The translations under genes and the position numbers were made by a program. The notes beneath the pieces are model-generated. The model did no database searches. It saw nothing but the letters and a program-made list of their open reading frames with translations, and was not told the origin of the DNA. A DNA stretch of 64,000 nucleotides, from contig JAOTON010001819.1 in the NCBI GenBank assembly GCA_034440635.1, positions 434,001 to 498,000 of the forward strand. The letters are read 5' to 3'. Shown piece after piece: positions 30,779 to 42,371 of this stretch (position 1 is its first letter; each line of letters starts with the position of its first letter). Source of the stretch: Lepas anatifera. Its lineage: Eukaryota > Arthropoda > Thecostraca > Lepadidae.

Positions 30779-31357
30779 TTAACACGCGCATTGACGGGGC
30801 TCTGAGCCACCTTCGCTTTGACAGGGGGGGCGGGTACCCCCTAAAATCTCCAGAACCACGGTAGGTAGTGAAAATGGTAAACGGCGTTGGGTAGCCCATA
30901 CGCTTCTCCATCGAAATATTTTAACCATTTTGTCAGGTCACTTCAATCGGATGAGTTCACTTTGTTCCGACTTATGTTGTCTTAAACTTTGAGGTCAGGT
31001 CACTTGACCTGTACTGGTGACCTGACCTGAGATGACGTAAGCTTAAAATTTTGGCAGAATTTGTAAAAATGGTGAGAGAAGGTATGTCAAGTTTTTTAAC
31101 CCTAGTTTATTTTTAACCCGAGTGTGTTGAGTACCTACCTAATAAATGTGTGATGGCTTAAATTCCGTGGCGGCGCCCCTGCCTAGTTTTCTTTGCCTAG
31201 TGTTAGGAGTGTATGTTTTATCATGTACTGCGTTTTTACTGTTAATATACGCGTATGGATACAAGTACGGCGGCGCTACGCGCCGCCGTTTTTATGTTTT
31301 CTCCGAAAAACCAGACGGGGGGGGCGGGTACCCGCCTCCCGTCAATGCGTGTGTTAA
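30779..31357. mobile_element. TTAA element, J family copy 1 (579 bp)
   Basis: It lies between TTAA at 30779-30782 and 31354-31357, with inverted termini CACGCGCATTGACGGGG and CCCGTCAATGCGTGTG. GC palindromes of the GGGCGGGTACCCGCC type lie just inside. It shares its right TTAA with the H element that follows, so that element was inserted into this one's target duplication or vice versa. Confidence 0.85.
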
Positions 31358-32383
31358 CCCGCGCCCCACCGGGGTCCGGCGCCACCTTCGCCACACCGGG
31401 GGGCCATCGATGGCCCCCTCTAACTCAGAAAATATGGGCGTTAGCGCAAATCTGCAAAGTGCACTAGAAAGCTCGCGTGAATTCAGTAAGAAATTACTTC
31501 ACATGTTTTAGTGTTCAGGTCAATGGTTTGACCTCCAGAGGTCAATTTAGGTCAAGATCGGCTATTTTCACTCAAATATGCAATGCTTAAGCAAACTGGG
31601 CATAACTCTTATGCCCTTAGAGCTATTGGGGTCTGGTAAAGTATATTTGATAGAAAATTGCCAGTACTTTTTCTGGTACGGAAACGTAAAGACCTCCCGC
31701 CATTGGTTTGACCTCCAGAGGTCACCTCGTGACCTAGTATGACCTGAGGTCACGAAAGGTCAGAAAGTGACCTTGCCGTATATCAAATGAAAGCCAGTGA
31801 CAAGAAAAACACAATGGTGTTTGTTTCATTGCTCTAGCTTAATTGGGTCAAAAGTTATTGTCAAAATACTGTTTTTGAAACCTGGTGACCTTGGATGACC
31901 TTGGAGATGTCAAAGGACAAATATGGCCCCTGGAATCCGTGAAAGGGTGTCCAAAAACGATTTTCTGATCAAGCTGAGCATTTTCAATCGTTTTTGTGAC
32001 TTTTAGATCATAAGACAGCTTTTCCCCATGCTTTTTCAATGGGAGAGGTCACCTCGTGACCTCTCCCAGGGCACGAAATCGAAAAATTCCGGATATACAG
32101 CTTGTAGACCCTGGAGGGTTTATAAAGTGTAGGAAGTTTCAAATCGATCGACTCCGAAATGTAGCTCTTACAGAGCTCTAAAGTTGAAGTGGGGTGACAT
32201 TGGTTGACCTCGTCTGGTGACCTGACCTTGGGTGACCCGGGGTAAAAAATTTCAGGGATGGTGGGAAAATGATGCAGTGAGAGGTAGAGCCCTCAACCAC
32301 AGTGCTGCGCCTCATCGTCTTTCTGCTATCCCGGAAAAACCTTAATGGGGGCCATCGATGTCCCCCGGTGGGGCGAGGGTTAA
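31354..32383. mobile_element. TTAA element, H family copy 2 (1030 bp)
   Basis: Close relative of 3294-4330, with the same termini (CCCGCGCCCCACCGGGG and CCCCGGTGGGGCGAGGG), subterminal GGCCATCGATGGCC palindromes (the right one damaged) and the same half-site-rich interior. TTAA is at both ends. No transposase frame. Confidence 0.92.
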
Positions 32384-32762
32384 ACGATTAATTAATCTCG
32401 AGACACATTAATCTCGAGATTAACACATTTAATCTCAAAGAGCCACCCATGCTTTTTATTGGGTCGGTTTCTGGTTCTTGGTGTGCACGAAAACCGGGCA
32501 ACCTTCAAGAATGGCCTTCAGCAAAGGACACAAAAGACATTTTCGAACGGCGAATAGCGTGTCCCGGTGGTCAGAAAACAGGGGAACTGGTCTCCAATAG
32601 AGGGAAATCCGACGGATTGAGAACCATTGCAGGGAGCTGGAGACAAGCCGTTTCCAGTTTGGTACGCCGGTCAGATTAGAAAAATATTTGGGGCTAATAT
32701 TCCCTTTCTCTCAACTACCCGGACGGAGAGATAACCAGAAGAAATTGTCCTTAGAATATTTA
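32384..32762. other. AATCTCGAG-rich segment and unclassified sequence
   Basis: The first 60 bp repeat TTAATCTCGAGA/ACATTTAATCTC words, the same words that flank the LINE fragment at 30349-30725. So 30320-30778 and 32384-32445 were contiguous before the TTAA elements arrived. The rest holds no supported gene. Confidence 0.5.
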
Positions 32763-32770
32763 CTTCATCC

Positions 32771-32997
32771 TATAGGAGGATCCAGGAGGGCAAAGGGGGC
32801 ACGTGCCCCCTCCCTCTCTGATCAACTCTCGGTGAACCCTAAAATTTCGCGTCCCATGATGCGAAAATCGGCGCACACTGATAGGATTTAGCGTCCATCT
32901 GATAGGTTTTGCCGGTCAAAGGTGGCGCCCCCCCTGGTCCGGATGGTGCCCTCCCCGGAAGTTACCCCCCCGATCGGCAATCATGGATCCGACTATG
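32771..32997 (+). mobile_element. 227-bp hAT-like MITE (CATAGGCGGATCCAGG family)
   Basis: It starts TATAGGAGGATCCAGG and ends ATGGATCCGACTATG, with the family's GGTGGCGCC and CCGATCGGCAAT interior. It is flanked by a perfect 8-bp duplication CTTCATCC (32763-32770 and 32998-33005). Confidence 0.88.
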
Positions 32998-33063
32998 CTT
33001 CATCCATTAGTACGCATAAACAAACAAGAAGAAAATCAGAAAAATTGTTTTTACAGTCAAAAC

Positions 33064-33145
33064 TTCCACGACCTGGATTCGAACTTGTATAACCCGTGTG
33101 AGACTCGGGAATGGAGGCCACTATACCATCCCCGCTGCACGACAC
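33064..33145 (-). repeat. tRNA-derived SINE head or tRNA pseudogene
   Basis: On the minus strand GATGGTATAGTGG (A-box region) is followed 35-45 nt later by a perfect B-box core GTTCGAATCC. The middle resembles a Glu/Asp-type anticodon arm (CCCGAGTCTCACACGGG). The acceptor and T stems do not pair, so a functional tRNA is unlikely. Confidence 0.5.
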
Positions 33146-33491
33146 CTGCCCGATTTTAAAACTTTCCTGATTAGTTTTCTCAAGCCGAATGTATTGGACA
33201 AATTAATCTAATATTCGTATTTTTGAGGCTTAATAAAAATAAATTGAATACAAATACAGCATGAAAACATTTTCTACCCCAAACAAATCATTTAGAGAAC
33301 TTAAAACTTTGATTGATAGAATGGAGGTGAAGAGCAGGTTACAGCCTATTATTGATATTGTTAGCAAATTTGAATAATTGTTGAGTGGCCTCCAAAAATT
33401 TAGCTGAAGATAAAGAAATGATTGACGGTACCAGAATCAGGATTTTTCATATATTAAGAAACCACAATAAAAATTTTGCGACAACGTCCCT
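33146..33491. other. No gene; ends in a TTAA-bounded 42-bp word
   Basis: AT-rich sequence without coding signal. Bases 33454-33495 (TTAAGAAACC...CCCTTTAA) recur as 34746-34789 on the other side of the next element. Confidence 0.5.
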
Positions 33492-34749
33492 TTAACCCTA
33501 TTTCCGGCAGGGGGGCTAATATTGCCCCTCCCCCCTCAGGTTTTTCAAGAATATCTCCGAAACGGCTTGCGATAGAACTTTGAAACTTCCTGACTTTTCC
33601 TAAAACTAGTACAGGCAGGTTTTCTGAAATTGTCAATATTATATATTTACCAGGGGCGGAGCTATTGCTGGGTTTTTGGGGAGGTTCTATCCACAAACCA
33701 AGTATTATCGTATGCGATGGGTTCTTTGTAAAAGGAAGCCGTCTCTGCTGATCCTGATACCAGTTATATGGTTTTATTATATCATTTTTTATGTGAGATG
33801 ATAGTGCATTCACAATTGTCACTATTTGTATTCATCAGGGGCGGTTACAGCAGTTCAAAATGGGGGGAATGTTATCAAGAAGGACTAAACGTTAGTAAGT
33901 GAGAAGACTGCTTACAGCCGTGCCAGGGCGAATACAATTGGGTATATGAAAATTCAAAATAGTTATAACCAAATTCTAGATTACCAGAGGCGTGTCCAGT
34001 CACTACACATTTTCAAAATGCATATTCCCAGCCAGTATCACCGCCGCGACTCAATATCGTTGTATATTAAAAATGTGTTTCCAATCACCCCCACCCGCCC
34101 CCCCCACGACGAGAGTCCTTGATCTGCCTATGTCACCCCCTTTCCCAGAGCTGCCATGGGAGGGTAAAAATTATCAGAAATAAATTTCAACTAGTCGAGG
34201 GACTAATATACTCACGCATACCACTCGCATATTGTTGGTATGTATTTTACCCCACTGTTTTACCTTACTGCATCCGCCCCTGATGAGTTTTTCACTTTTT
34301 TTCATTTATTTATGTGTCAAAGATGCCAAGCAGTATATCACGGCTTCTAATCCGCGTAACAAAAACTTTTTAGGTTGTATATATTTCCCCTCATAGTCCT
34401 GGTCCTGGAACTGCCATTGAATTTCGAATTTTTGCATAACTCGAGTATATGACAATGTTGGGTCAATTATTTGTAAATCTGAACTAGTTTTGTGAAAATC
34501 GTACAACAGAGACAAGGGTTATGGAAAATCTAAAAAATACACAAAAATTGTATATTTTGCACGACCTTCTCCTTAAAAATCAAAATTTTGCAATTTTCTT
34601 TTTTTCAAAATAAAGTTTAGCGTCAGGGGAATCTATAGCACTTTGAATTTTCAAAATCGGCCGGTTAGATTACGAGATCTTAGGAGGGGCCGATATTGCC
34701 CCCCTGCCGGAAATAGGGGTAGCCGGGAGCCTGACGGAAATAGGGTTAA
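33492..34749. mobile_element. TTAA element, G family (1258 bp)
   Basis: TTAA at 33492-33495 and 34746-34749 bound inverted termini CCCTATTTCCGGCAGGGGG and GACGGAAATAGGG; the right end also carries an inner copy CTGCCGGAAATAGG. Near-palindromic GGGGCTAATATTGCCCC words lie inside. CAGGGGCGG-type MITE ends at 33652, 33832 and 34266 suggest nested insertions, but no clean duplication pairs them. No transposase frame. Confidence 0.8.
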
Positions 34750-34789
34750 GAAACCACAATAAAAAAATTTTGCGACAATATCCCTTTAA

Positions 34790-35578
34790 GAAGTAAAATT
34801 AAAGCAGTGGCTGCGGATGGCGCATTTAAGACAAAAGAAACGATTTCATATATAGTTTAGAAATATTCACGTCACTTTATTAATTATCACGTGATTTCTG
34901 CTATATTTTGCCCTGAAGCTACTTTAGCTTGATCCTATCCTTGACTAGATTTGTTCTTCAAAGACAGCAATGGCGCACCCTCTTGCCTTTGGTTATTCTT
35001 TTATATTGGAGTGAGAGTGGAACATTTGAGTGTATAACTGTGAGTGGTGTAGTTGAAAAGAAGTAATACTAGATATTGATGATGAGGAGTTTTTGAGATA
35101 TTTGAAATGCATTTCGCAGTGCATTCCACCTCTTAAAATGTTTAAGAGAAGGCCAGAGATAGGAGCCTGTTGAATTTTTCGAGTACATGTATTATTTGTG
35201 CATGGGGACTTCTTCAGACCGAATGGGCCTTTAAAATAAGCAATTCAACCGTATAATTAATTTCATATATTGAAACTAATTAAAACTTTGATTGAAACAA
35301 TTGAAACACTGGAGGAAAAGGTACTCAAAGGAGGTTTCCAAAAGGTAGGCAAATTCAAACTTGTTCAACATATTTACATACTGAGTCAACTTTTGTCTTC
35401 AACTCATTTGACTCTCTGTCTTCACAACTCAACTCAACTCATTGACGTGGTGTGAACCGACTCAACTCAACTCAACTCACCTGACTAATTTTTTCGACTC
35501 AACTCAACTCAACTTTGAGTCGAACGAGTCAGAATTCGAGTCAAACTCTGACTCCGAGTCATGAGTCACACAACTCTG
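34790..35578 (-). mobile_element. One-ended copy of the CTCAA-rich hAT-like family
   Basis: Inverted relative to 46326-about 47170, it carries the same terminus (CACAACTCTG at the right), the same ACTCAA pentanucleotide arrays (35395-35520) and the same internal GTTTCAAT and GGCCCATTCGGTCTGAAG words. The left terminus is absent, so it is truncated. Confidence 0.8.
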
Positions 35579-35649
35579 CTAGGTACCCATACTCTTCCCG
35601 GGTGCTTGGAAAGGTGACAGAATGGAGAACTTCAGGGACGGCGGATTCC

Positions 35650-37140
35650 AGGGTGCAAGTGGTGCAGTTGCACCACTCGATTTTTTCTCAAGTGGTGCAA
35701 AAGTATCTTTTTGCACCACTTGTTTTGGCTTTGTCCAGGAGGCGCCCCCCCCCCAGGCCTCACCCGGCGCCCCCGGCCGGTCAGAGAAAATCAAGCCTAA
35801 TTACCGCCTACCTGAAGAGGTAGGATCCTCTATGAAAAAGACATTTTCATACATGAATGACGCACCTTGACATCAAAACTGCGCCCTGGAAAGCAAAAGG
35901 CGCCCCCCTTGAGTAAAGGCGCCCTTCTGGATAGCATAGGCGCCCTTGAAAAGCGTAGGCGCCTCCTGGACAGCTGAGGCGCCTCCGAAGAAGAGAAACG
36001 GCGCCCCTAGATATCACATGCGCCCCCTGGTTAGCACAGGCGCCCCCCGGCAGAGAAAAGGCGCCCCCTGGAAAACATAGGCGCCCTTTGATAAGAAAGG
36101 CGCCCCCTGGAGAGATAAGAGAGAACCCCCTCCCTCCCGAGAACAACAGCGGCAGGGACAGCGGATTCCGCAGGACAGGGTGTGCAGTTGCACACCTTGA
36201 AAAAATGATGGTGTACAATAGTATATTTTTGCACACCTGGTTTTGACCTCGTACGGGGAGGCCCTCACGGATTTGGATGGCACCCCCGGATTTTGCCGCC
36301 GCCCCCGGCCGGTCAAGAGAAAATCATACACATCGCCTGTCTGAAGGGGTAGTACCCTCTGTGTAAAATAAAATACACTTTCAAATATGAATGGCGCCCC
36401 TGACATCAAAGCGGCACCCTGGACAGCAAAAGGTGCCCACCCCACTTGAGTAAAAGCGCCCCTCTGGATAGCAAAGGCGACCTCTAGACAGCAGAGGCGC
36501 CCCTAGACAGAAAAAGGCACCCCCAATTGAGGAGTAACGACGCCCCTGAATAGCATAGGCGCCCTCTGGTTAGCACAAGCACTCCTGTACACTAAGAGGC
36601 GCCCCCTCCCCCATAGAGCAAAGGCACCCCTCTGGATATAATAAGCTCCCTTTAATAGCAATCGCGCTCCCTGGACAGCAGGGGCGCCCTCTGGATAGGA
36701 TAGGCGCCCCCAAAACAGCAAATACCCTTTGATACCAAAAGCGCCCCATGGACAGAACACACCCTCTGGATAGCATAGGCACCCCTGGACGGCAGAGACG
36801 CCCCTAAAGAAGAGCAACGGCACCCCGGGATAGCATATGCGCCCCTGGTTAGCACAGGCACCCCTGGACAGCAAAAGGCGGCCCCCGCCCCCTGAGTAAA
36901 GGATCCGGGTCTCTGGAAAGCATAGGTGCCCCTGGATAGCGCAGGCGCCTCCTGGACAGCAGAGACGCCTCCGAAGAAGATCAACGGCGCCCCTTGATAT
37001 CATATGCACCCCCTGGTTAGCACAGGCATCCCTGGATAGCAAAAGGCGCCCCCCCCCGAGAGCAAAGGCGCCCTCTCTTGAAAGAATAAGCACCCATGGA
37101 TAGGAAAGGCGCCCCCTGGAAAGGACAGCAGAACATTTTT
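35650..37140 (-). repeat. GGCGCC array with two terminal modules (end 2 of giant B)
   Basis: Same units as in A and C, inverted. The outer TIR is 35633-35649, with palindrome AGTGGTGCA-GT-TGCACCACT at 35658-35677. One inner TIR copy lies at 36153-36169, with GTGTGC-type palindromes at about 36178-36235. Only two modules are present, against three in A and four in C. Confidence 0.88.
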
Positions 37141-38123
37141 TAAGGAAAACTCAGTGGAGGGGGGGCGGTGGAGATTTTCTTGTGCTGGCCATTACAATGT
37201 CTTCGGGGGATCAAAACCCCATTTGGAGGGGGCGTTAATAAAATTTAGACGTGCTAGTGTTAAAAAAATGTCTCCTAATTTTTGTTATTCCATATTCTAA
37301 AGATTAGAGATGCTGCCCAGGACTGCGGGTTTTTTTCAACGGAAAAAGGCCAAACCGGGTTTGCGAAAAGGCCAAAAGGTTCAAATTGTATTTGCACTAA
37401 AAAATCTTGTTTTTTTATAAATTTCGTCCAAGTTCTTCCCAGTACGGCTGTTGGAGTCTGAGTCTCATTAAAGTCCTCAAGGGACTTGTCACGGAGACCC
37501 CGGCCCCACCACCCGAACGAGTAACGCCCACAATGAAGGGTTGATTTAGAAGCCAAAGTTTAACCTCCCACAAAGCACAGGGATGGCCGCCTCGCTCAGG
37601 TCACCCTCTCATCAGTCAGTTGCCAGCCGACCTACGTCGGGCAAACGATTGAGCGCCGGAGCGTCTCAGGGGAACCGATCTCAAGCCTGGACATGCACTG
37701 CCACTGCATGCTTCTCAGCAGCGGGCCGGAGCCCGACGCTCTACCAACCGAACAACCGGGGCGGCCAAATGGCCAAATAAATACCACAAAAGCCATATTT
37801 GAGGCTAAAACGAACCCTACCGGGTGTCATAAACCCACAGAAAAAGGACAGAGCACTCTTGTATCACTGCAGTGAACAGTGCACTGTATAAAACTAAATG
37901 TTGATAATTTGATATTGACTTGACGATATATTTTTAGCACACTGCCCATCTCATAAGAAGGCAGGAGTCCCCTTCCAATCCCGTGTGGCGACCCAATTAT
38001 TTTATCCACATAACTAAACAATTTGTTAGCATCATCAATTATCTTGGCCGCACCACTCCCCGCTAACATTTGATATCTTCCTGCTTTTTCTGTGAATTGT
38101 TTGCTCTTGAACAGTGACGGATC
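37141..38123 (-). other. Giant B: link region and tRNA-like piece
   Basis: Inverted match to 19000-19930 in A. The tRNA-like D-arm is at about 37738-37756 on the minus strand, somewhat decayed (ACCAACCGAACAACC). No gene is seen. Confidence 0.6.
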
Positions 38124-38400
38124 CATAGGCAGATCCAGGATTGCCAATCGGAGGGGAGCACCTTCCCGGGGGTGCCATCCGGAGCAGGGGGCGCCACTTT
38201 TGACCGGAAAAACCTACCAGGTGGGCGTAAAATCCTATCGGTGAGCACCGATTTTCGCATCCTGGGGGAGAGTGGGAAGGGCCACTTCAGGTGAGTGCCA
38301 TCGACCTTTCAGGGGGGCGCCGTGACCATTTCAGGGGGCGCCGAGGATCGATCGGGGGGCTGCATCTGCCCCTCCCCTTTGCCCCCTGGATCCGCGTATG
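38124..38400 (+). mobile_element. 277-bp hAT-like MITE, copy in giant B
   Basis: Starts CATAGGCAGATCCAGG and ends CCTGGATCCGCGTATG, flanked by GACGGATC (38116-38123) and GGCGGATC (38401-38408), 7 of 8 matching. Orthologous in position to the MITEs at 18678 and 53043. Confidence 0.82.
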
Positions 38401-39399
38401 GGCGGATCTAGAATTTTAGTAAGGTGGGGGGGAAACGCGGAGCCTCAAAGTGGGCACTTTACCATCAACTTTTCACCCAAAGGGCGCCTATGGTATTCGG
38501 TTTTCGGTTGCCGTCATTTTGGTGGATCGTATTTTTAACAACGTCCTATCCCACCCTCTCCCAGCCATAACAGTTTGTACCAGCCAAGCAAGATGCCTAT
38601 TTGGCGTGATATTTGAAACAATGAATTGCTTAACAGTTCAGTCCACACTTTTTTCGGCACCTCTTGAAAAATCTGTAACTGCCACTAGGTCATGGAGAAA
38701 TTCAAGACACTTGGGAAGATGCAACAGCTGAACATAAAGGTATATATCTGAGGATTTTTCTATTAGTGAAGAGGGGTTAAGTTTATTTTAATATCAAATA
38801 TGATAAGCATCATTTTGCCTTTCCACGTGGCCAAGATTCGTAAGATAATGGTGAGAGGACATTGAAAATAATCGCAGCGAGTGTGAACCTGGCCTGTGCG
38901 CTGTCCAAGAAAATTATCTCAGCGGAAAAGCTTTTAAGTTGTAGGAAACACAAACCGGACTTTAACCCACATTATTAATTACTCCTAAAAAATAATGTTT
39001 GAACCAGATGGCAGCCTCAAGGAGATATAAGGGAAGTTGAAACGTTAAGATAAACACAGAATGAAGTATGTGGGCATTTTCCATCGACCTTTATCTATAT
39101 TCTTCAATTCATCAGCATGGGAGAATTGCTCTTGTGCGTGAAATTTCAGAGGTGTTAAGAGAATTTCGGTAGCCATGTGATTGAATGCTGAAATAGATCA
39201 CACCATAGGCATTTGTGATTTGTGACATAAATGGGCCCTACTTGAGTAAAAAGAAAACAGTTTCAACGTGTCCAAGTGCACTCTTGATAAAGTGATAACT
39301 TTTTTTCGTTTATTGGCTGTAATTTGCGCGTTTAATGATCATGTGCAGTGTTCAGATCGAAGTGAAAAGATCATTCAGATTGATAAAACGAGTATATTT

Positions 39400-40930
39400 T
39401 GTCACTGACCATCCACTTATACCATCCACCATCGCCTTCAGGTCAAGTTCAGGACTCATTTAAGAGAAGAGGTGAGCGTGCACTGTGCATGCCCAAATCG
39501 AGACACAGCCGCCCTCCCGATGGACAGACCGCGCAGAAATACTTCCTCGTCGCGTTTGATTTCGCGCACGCGTACGACGTAGTGGACCACCACCTGCTAC
39601 GCGTTCGCCTGCTGTAGATGGGGCTGTCAAATTGCACGGTGGCCTGGATTTGGCAGTGACTCCGGGACCGAAGAGTCCAGGTGGAACTAAATGGTGTGCT
39701 TTCCAGTGAGCGCATTTTCCGAACTGGCCTGCCGTAAGGAAGTGTCTTATCGCCAGTTTTATTTTGTATGGGCGGCTCGGCTGGTAGACGCACTCTGCGC
39801 GGTTCCCGGATGCTCCCCTACATGTACGCCGATGATACGGCGGCTCTCTGCACGGGCAACAACATCCAAGTCGCCAAGGACCGGGCGCAATAAAGCTGTT
39901 GCTGCCACCCTCATGAAGTGGACCCGACAGCACAAAATGGTGGTATCAGGAGCCAAGATCCAAGTACTGGTGATGTCCCAGTGGGCCAGAGACGCCGATC
40001 CCTTCAATTTTAAGGTCGACGGGAAGTCTGTCACTGCTGGAGACACCCTACAGCTACTTGGCGTCACCATCGATCGGCTCCTCCATTTCGGTCCACACTG
40101 TAAGAGACTGTGGGAGAAGGTCCACTTCCGCATCTCCCACCTACGTCAACTGTCCGGCTGCAACTGGGGGCTGCACGAACAGCACCTCCGAACCGTCGCT
40201 ACTGGCTACGTGAGAGGAGCGATGGAGTAAGCGGCCGCAGCGTGGCTCCACGCCACACCGCCATTTCATGTCGAGCTGCTGGAACGCAAAATGAGAGCGT
40301 CGGCGCGTATCATCACAGGATGCACCCACTCCACTCCCAGCCGAGTTAAGACTCCCCGCGTAGCGGCCAGAAGGAGGGTACTCGCGACCCGACTGCTGGT
40401 GAAATTCCATACCCTGCCGCCAAAAGACCCTCTGTGAAGACGTGCGGAGGCGACAGCGCCCTCTCGACTCTCCTCCGTGACCGGGTGGCGGCAAGCGGGC
40501 AAAGACATGTGGGATCAAGCAGGCATCTCCCTCCCCATCGAGTCTTTCCTTCCTCAACGTCTTCCACTGTGGGTATCAGGAGAGTGAGTCACATTTCAAC
40601 TAGACGTGGGCCCACTGACATCAGGAGCGCCACCTGTCCGGAAGAAGCGAGTAGCTCTCCCCCACCTCGCTTCCCTGACTCAATGTGCCACATGGGTGTG
40701 GACCGACGGGTCAGTGCACGGAGGGGTCACGAGCGGGGGAGCTGGGTCTTCATCGAGTCACCAGACAGAGCCCAGCATGAGCTCAGGCGACCAGCAGGCT
40801 CGCTCTGCTCGAGTTTTCAGGCTGAGATGGTAGCCATCCAAACTGCCTGTGTCTTCCTACTGGACTAATCAGTGCACACAGAAGATCCAGTCATCTTCAG
40901 CATGGCCTGCCAAGGTGACGACGCATTATA
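39400..40930 (+). pseudogene. Retroelement fossil in giant B: RT and RNase H pieces
   Basis: Split frames give VAFDFAHAYDVVDHHLL (motif A), MYADDTAAL (motif C, near 39820), LLGVTIDRLLHFGP (thumb), and WVWTDGSVHGG plus AEMVAIQTACVFLLD (RNase H). Stops and shifts at several places (for example after RVRLL near 39617) make it dead. It is the counterpart of 50781-52288 in C, with partly different breaks. Confidence 0.8.
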
Positions 40931-41074
40931 GAAATAAAATGACTTCAATGTCTGCAGATAAGACAGCGAATCGGTAAAAATCGCAAACTTCCTCACCATG
41001 AGCTTAGACACCTGGTCCAAACAGCAAAAAAAGGAGTACAGCTCTGAAGTAAAAATGGATCCTTCGTAAGGCAA
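40865..41074 (-). pseudogene. Opposed RNase H fossil in giant B
   Basis: Minus-strand frame with EGSIFTSELYSFF (Glu) and FAIFTDSLSYLQTLKSF (Asp), the RNase H of a second retroelement that meets the first one tail to tail. It is uninterrupted here. In C the same gene is split by a retroposed insert (50395-50678). Confidence 0.75.
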
Positions 41075-41400
41075 ACTAGAAAACTTCTCAACATCGTCAC
41101 CAACAAATGCACGCCCTGTGCTATTGTCACTTTCTTTTGCAACCGTCTATATAGAAACAGACATGGTTTTCGAACGGCTCCGCAAGCAAGTTCATAAATT
41201 ACTGGCGCGTCGGTTCAGGAGGCAAATTTTTGCTTTGTTGGCGTAGGTTGTGTTCGTGTTAACTGTCGAGATGAGCTATGGTTCAATAACAGCTGCTTCA
41301 TGTGGTTCGACGAGATTGTTGTCGATACCAGCCTGTGCCAGCCAGGCACAGACTCTCACTCCCTGGTGACGGGTTGCAAAACGCGAGCCACTGTCTATCT

Positions 41401-41669
41401 CATAGGCGGATCCAGGATTGCCGATCGGGGGGGCACCTTCCCGGGGGGGCGCCATCCGGACCGGGGGGCGCCATCCGGCCCAGGGGGCGCCACTTATGAC
41501 CGGCAAAAGCTATCAGGTGGGCGCCAAATCCTATCGGTGGGCGCCGACTTTCGCATCCTGGGGGGGGTGGGAAGCGACATTTCAGGGGGGCGCCATCGAC
41601 CTTTCAGGGGGCGCCGAGGGTCGATCGGGGGGCACGTGCCCCCCCTTGCCCCCCCTGGATCCGCCTATG
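41401..41669 (+). mobile_element. 269-bp hAT-like MITE found only in giant B
   Basis: Starts CATAGGCGGATCCAGG, ends CCTGGATCCGCCTATG, and is flanked by a perfect 8-bp duplication GTCTATCT (41393-41400 and 41670-41677). Giant C has the empty site at about 49975-49990 (one copy of GTGTATCT in the same context). The interior has GGGGGCGCC units about 20 bp apart, as in the large array. Confidence 0.93.
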
Positions 41670-42371
41670 GTCTATCTGACTGAGGTAGGCGTCGCCAAAA
41701 AAAAATGTTTGGTATGTGGGGCGTGTTGATGGCTTATTTTAAAGGGAACGTGGCACCTTGGTAAAATCCTGGAATTTTGTGTAATTAGGCGTACTTTTAG
41801 CCCAAAATAATGAAACTACTCATGATTTCTCTGAAAAATGTACAACAAACTAAATGCTTTTATTTTTAAAATACTCCTCTAGAAAAATGAATAAATATCT
41901 GCCTCTGGATGATGTCATGATCTGGCAACCACTACCATACTCGAAACACTTCAAGGGCTTCGATTGGCTGATGCTCATCGTGATGTCAGCATATGTCGTC
42001 ACACCAGCAGCTCACAACAATGGCCGCCTGGCGAGAGGTACATGAGAGGTACATTTCGGGTAGGTTTTAGTTTTTTCTACGGAAAAATCGAGTTCCAAGA
42101 CAAATGATATATAGAGCACCTGGTTTTCCGATTTGCTTTACAACTTGGCTATATCAGTTAAAATCACGTTCTAAAGGTGCCACATTCCTTTTAATGGCTT
42201 AATGCAAAACGAGTATCTTACTGCGCATTTGTAGCGGTATTTCATTAATTTCCACTGGCATGCTTATTATGGGTGAAGCTTGGAACGCTCCTGTTACTAT
42301 TCTGATAGCGAGATGACGGACATATCGATAATCTTTTTCGCGGACTTAGGAGTGGCCTCATACGCAACCCC

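Noticed and set aside
33832..34280. Nested MITE with CAGGGGCGG and CCGCCCCTG termini inside the G element
   Set aside because: The termini look right but flanking bases (GTATTCAT and ATGAGTTT) do not match as a duplication, so the boundaries are not supported.
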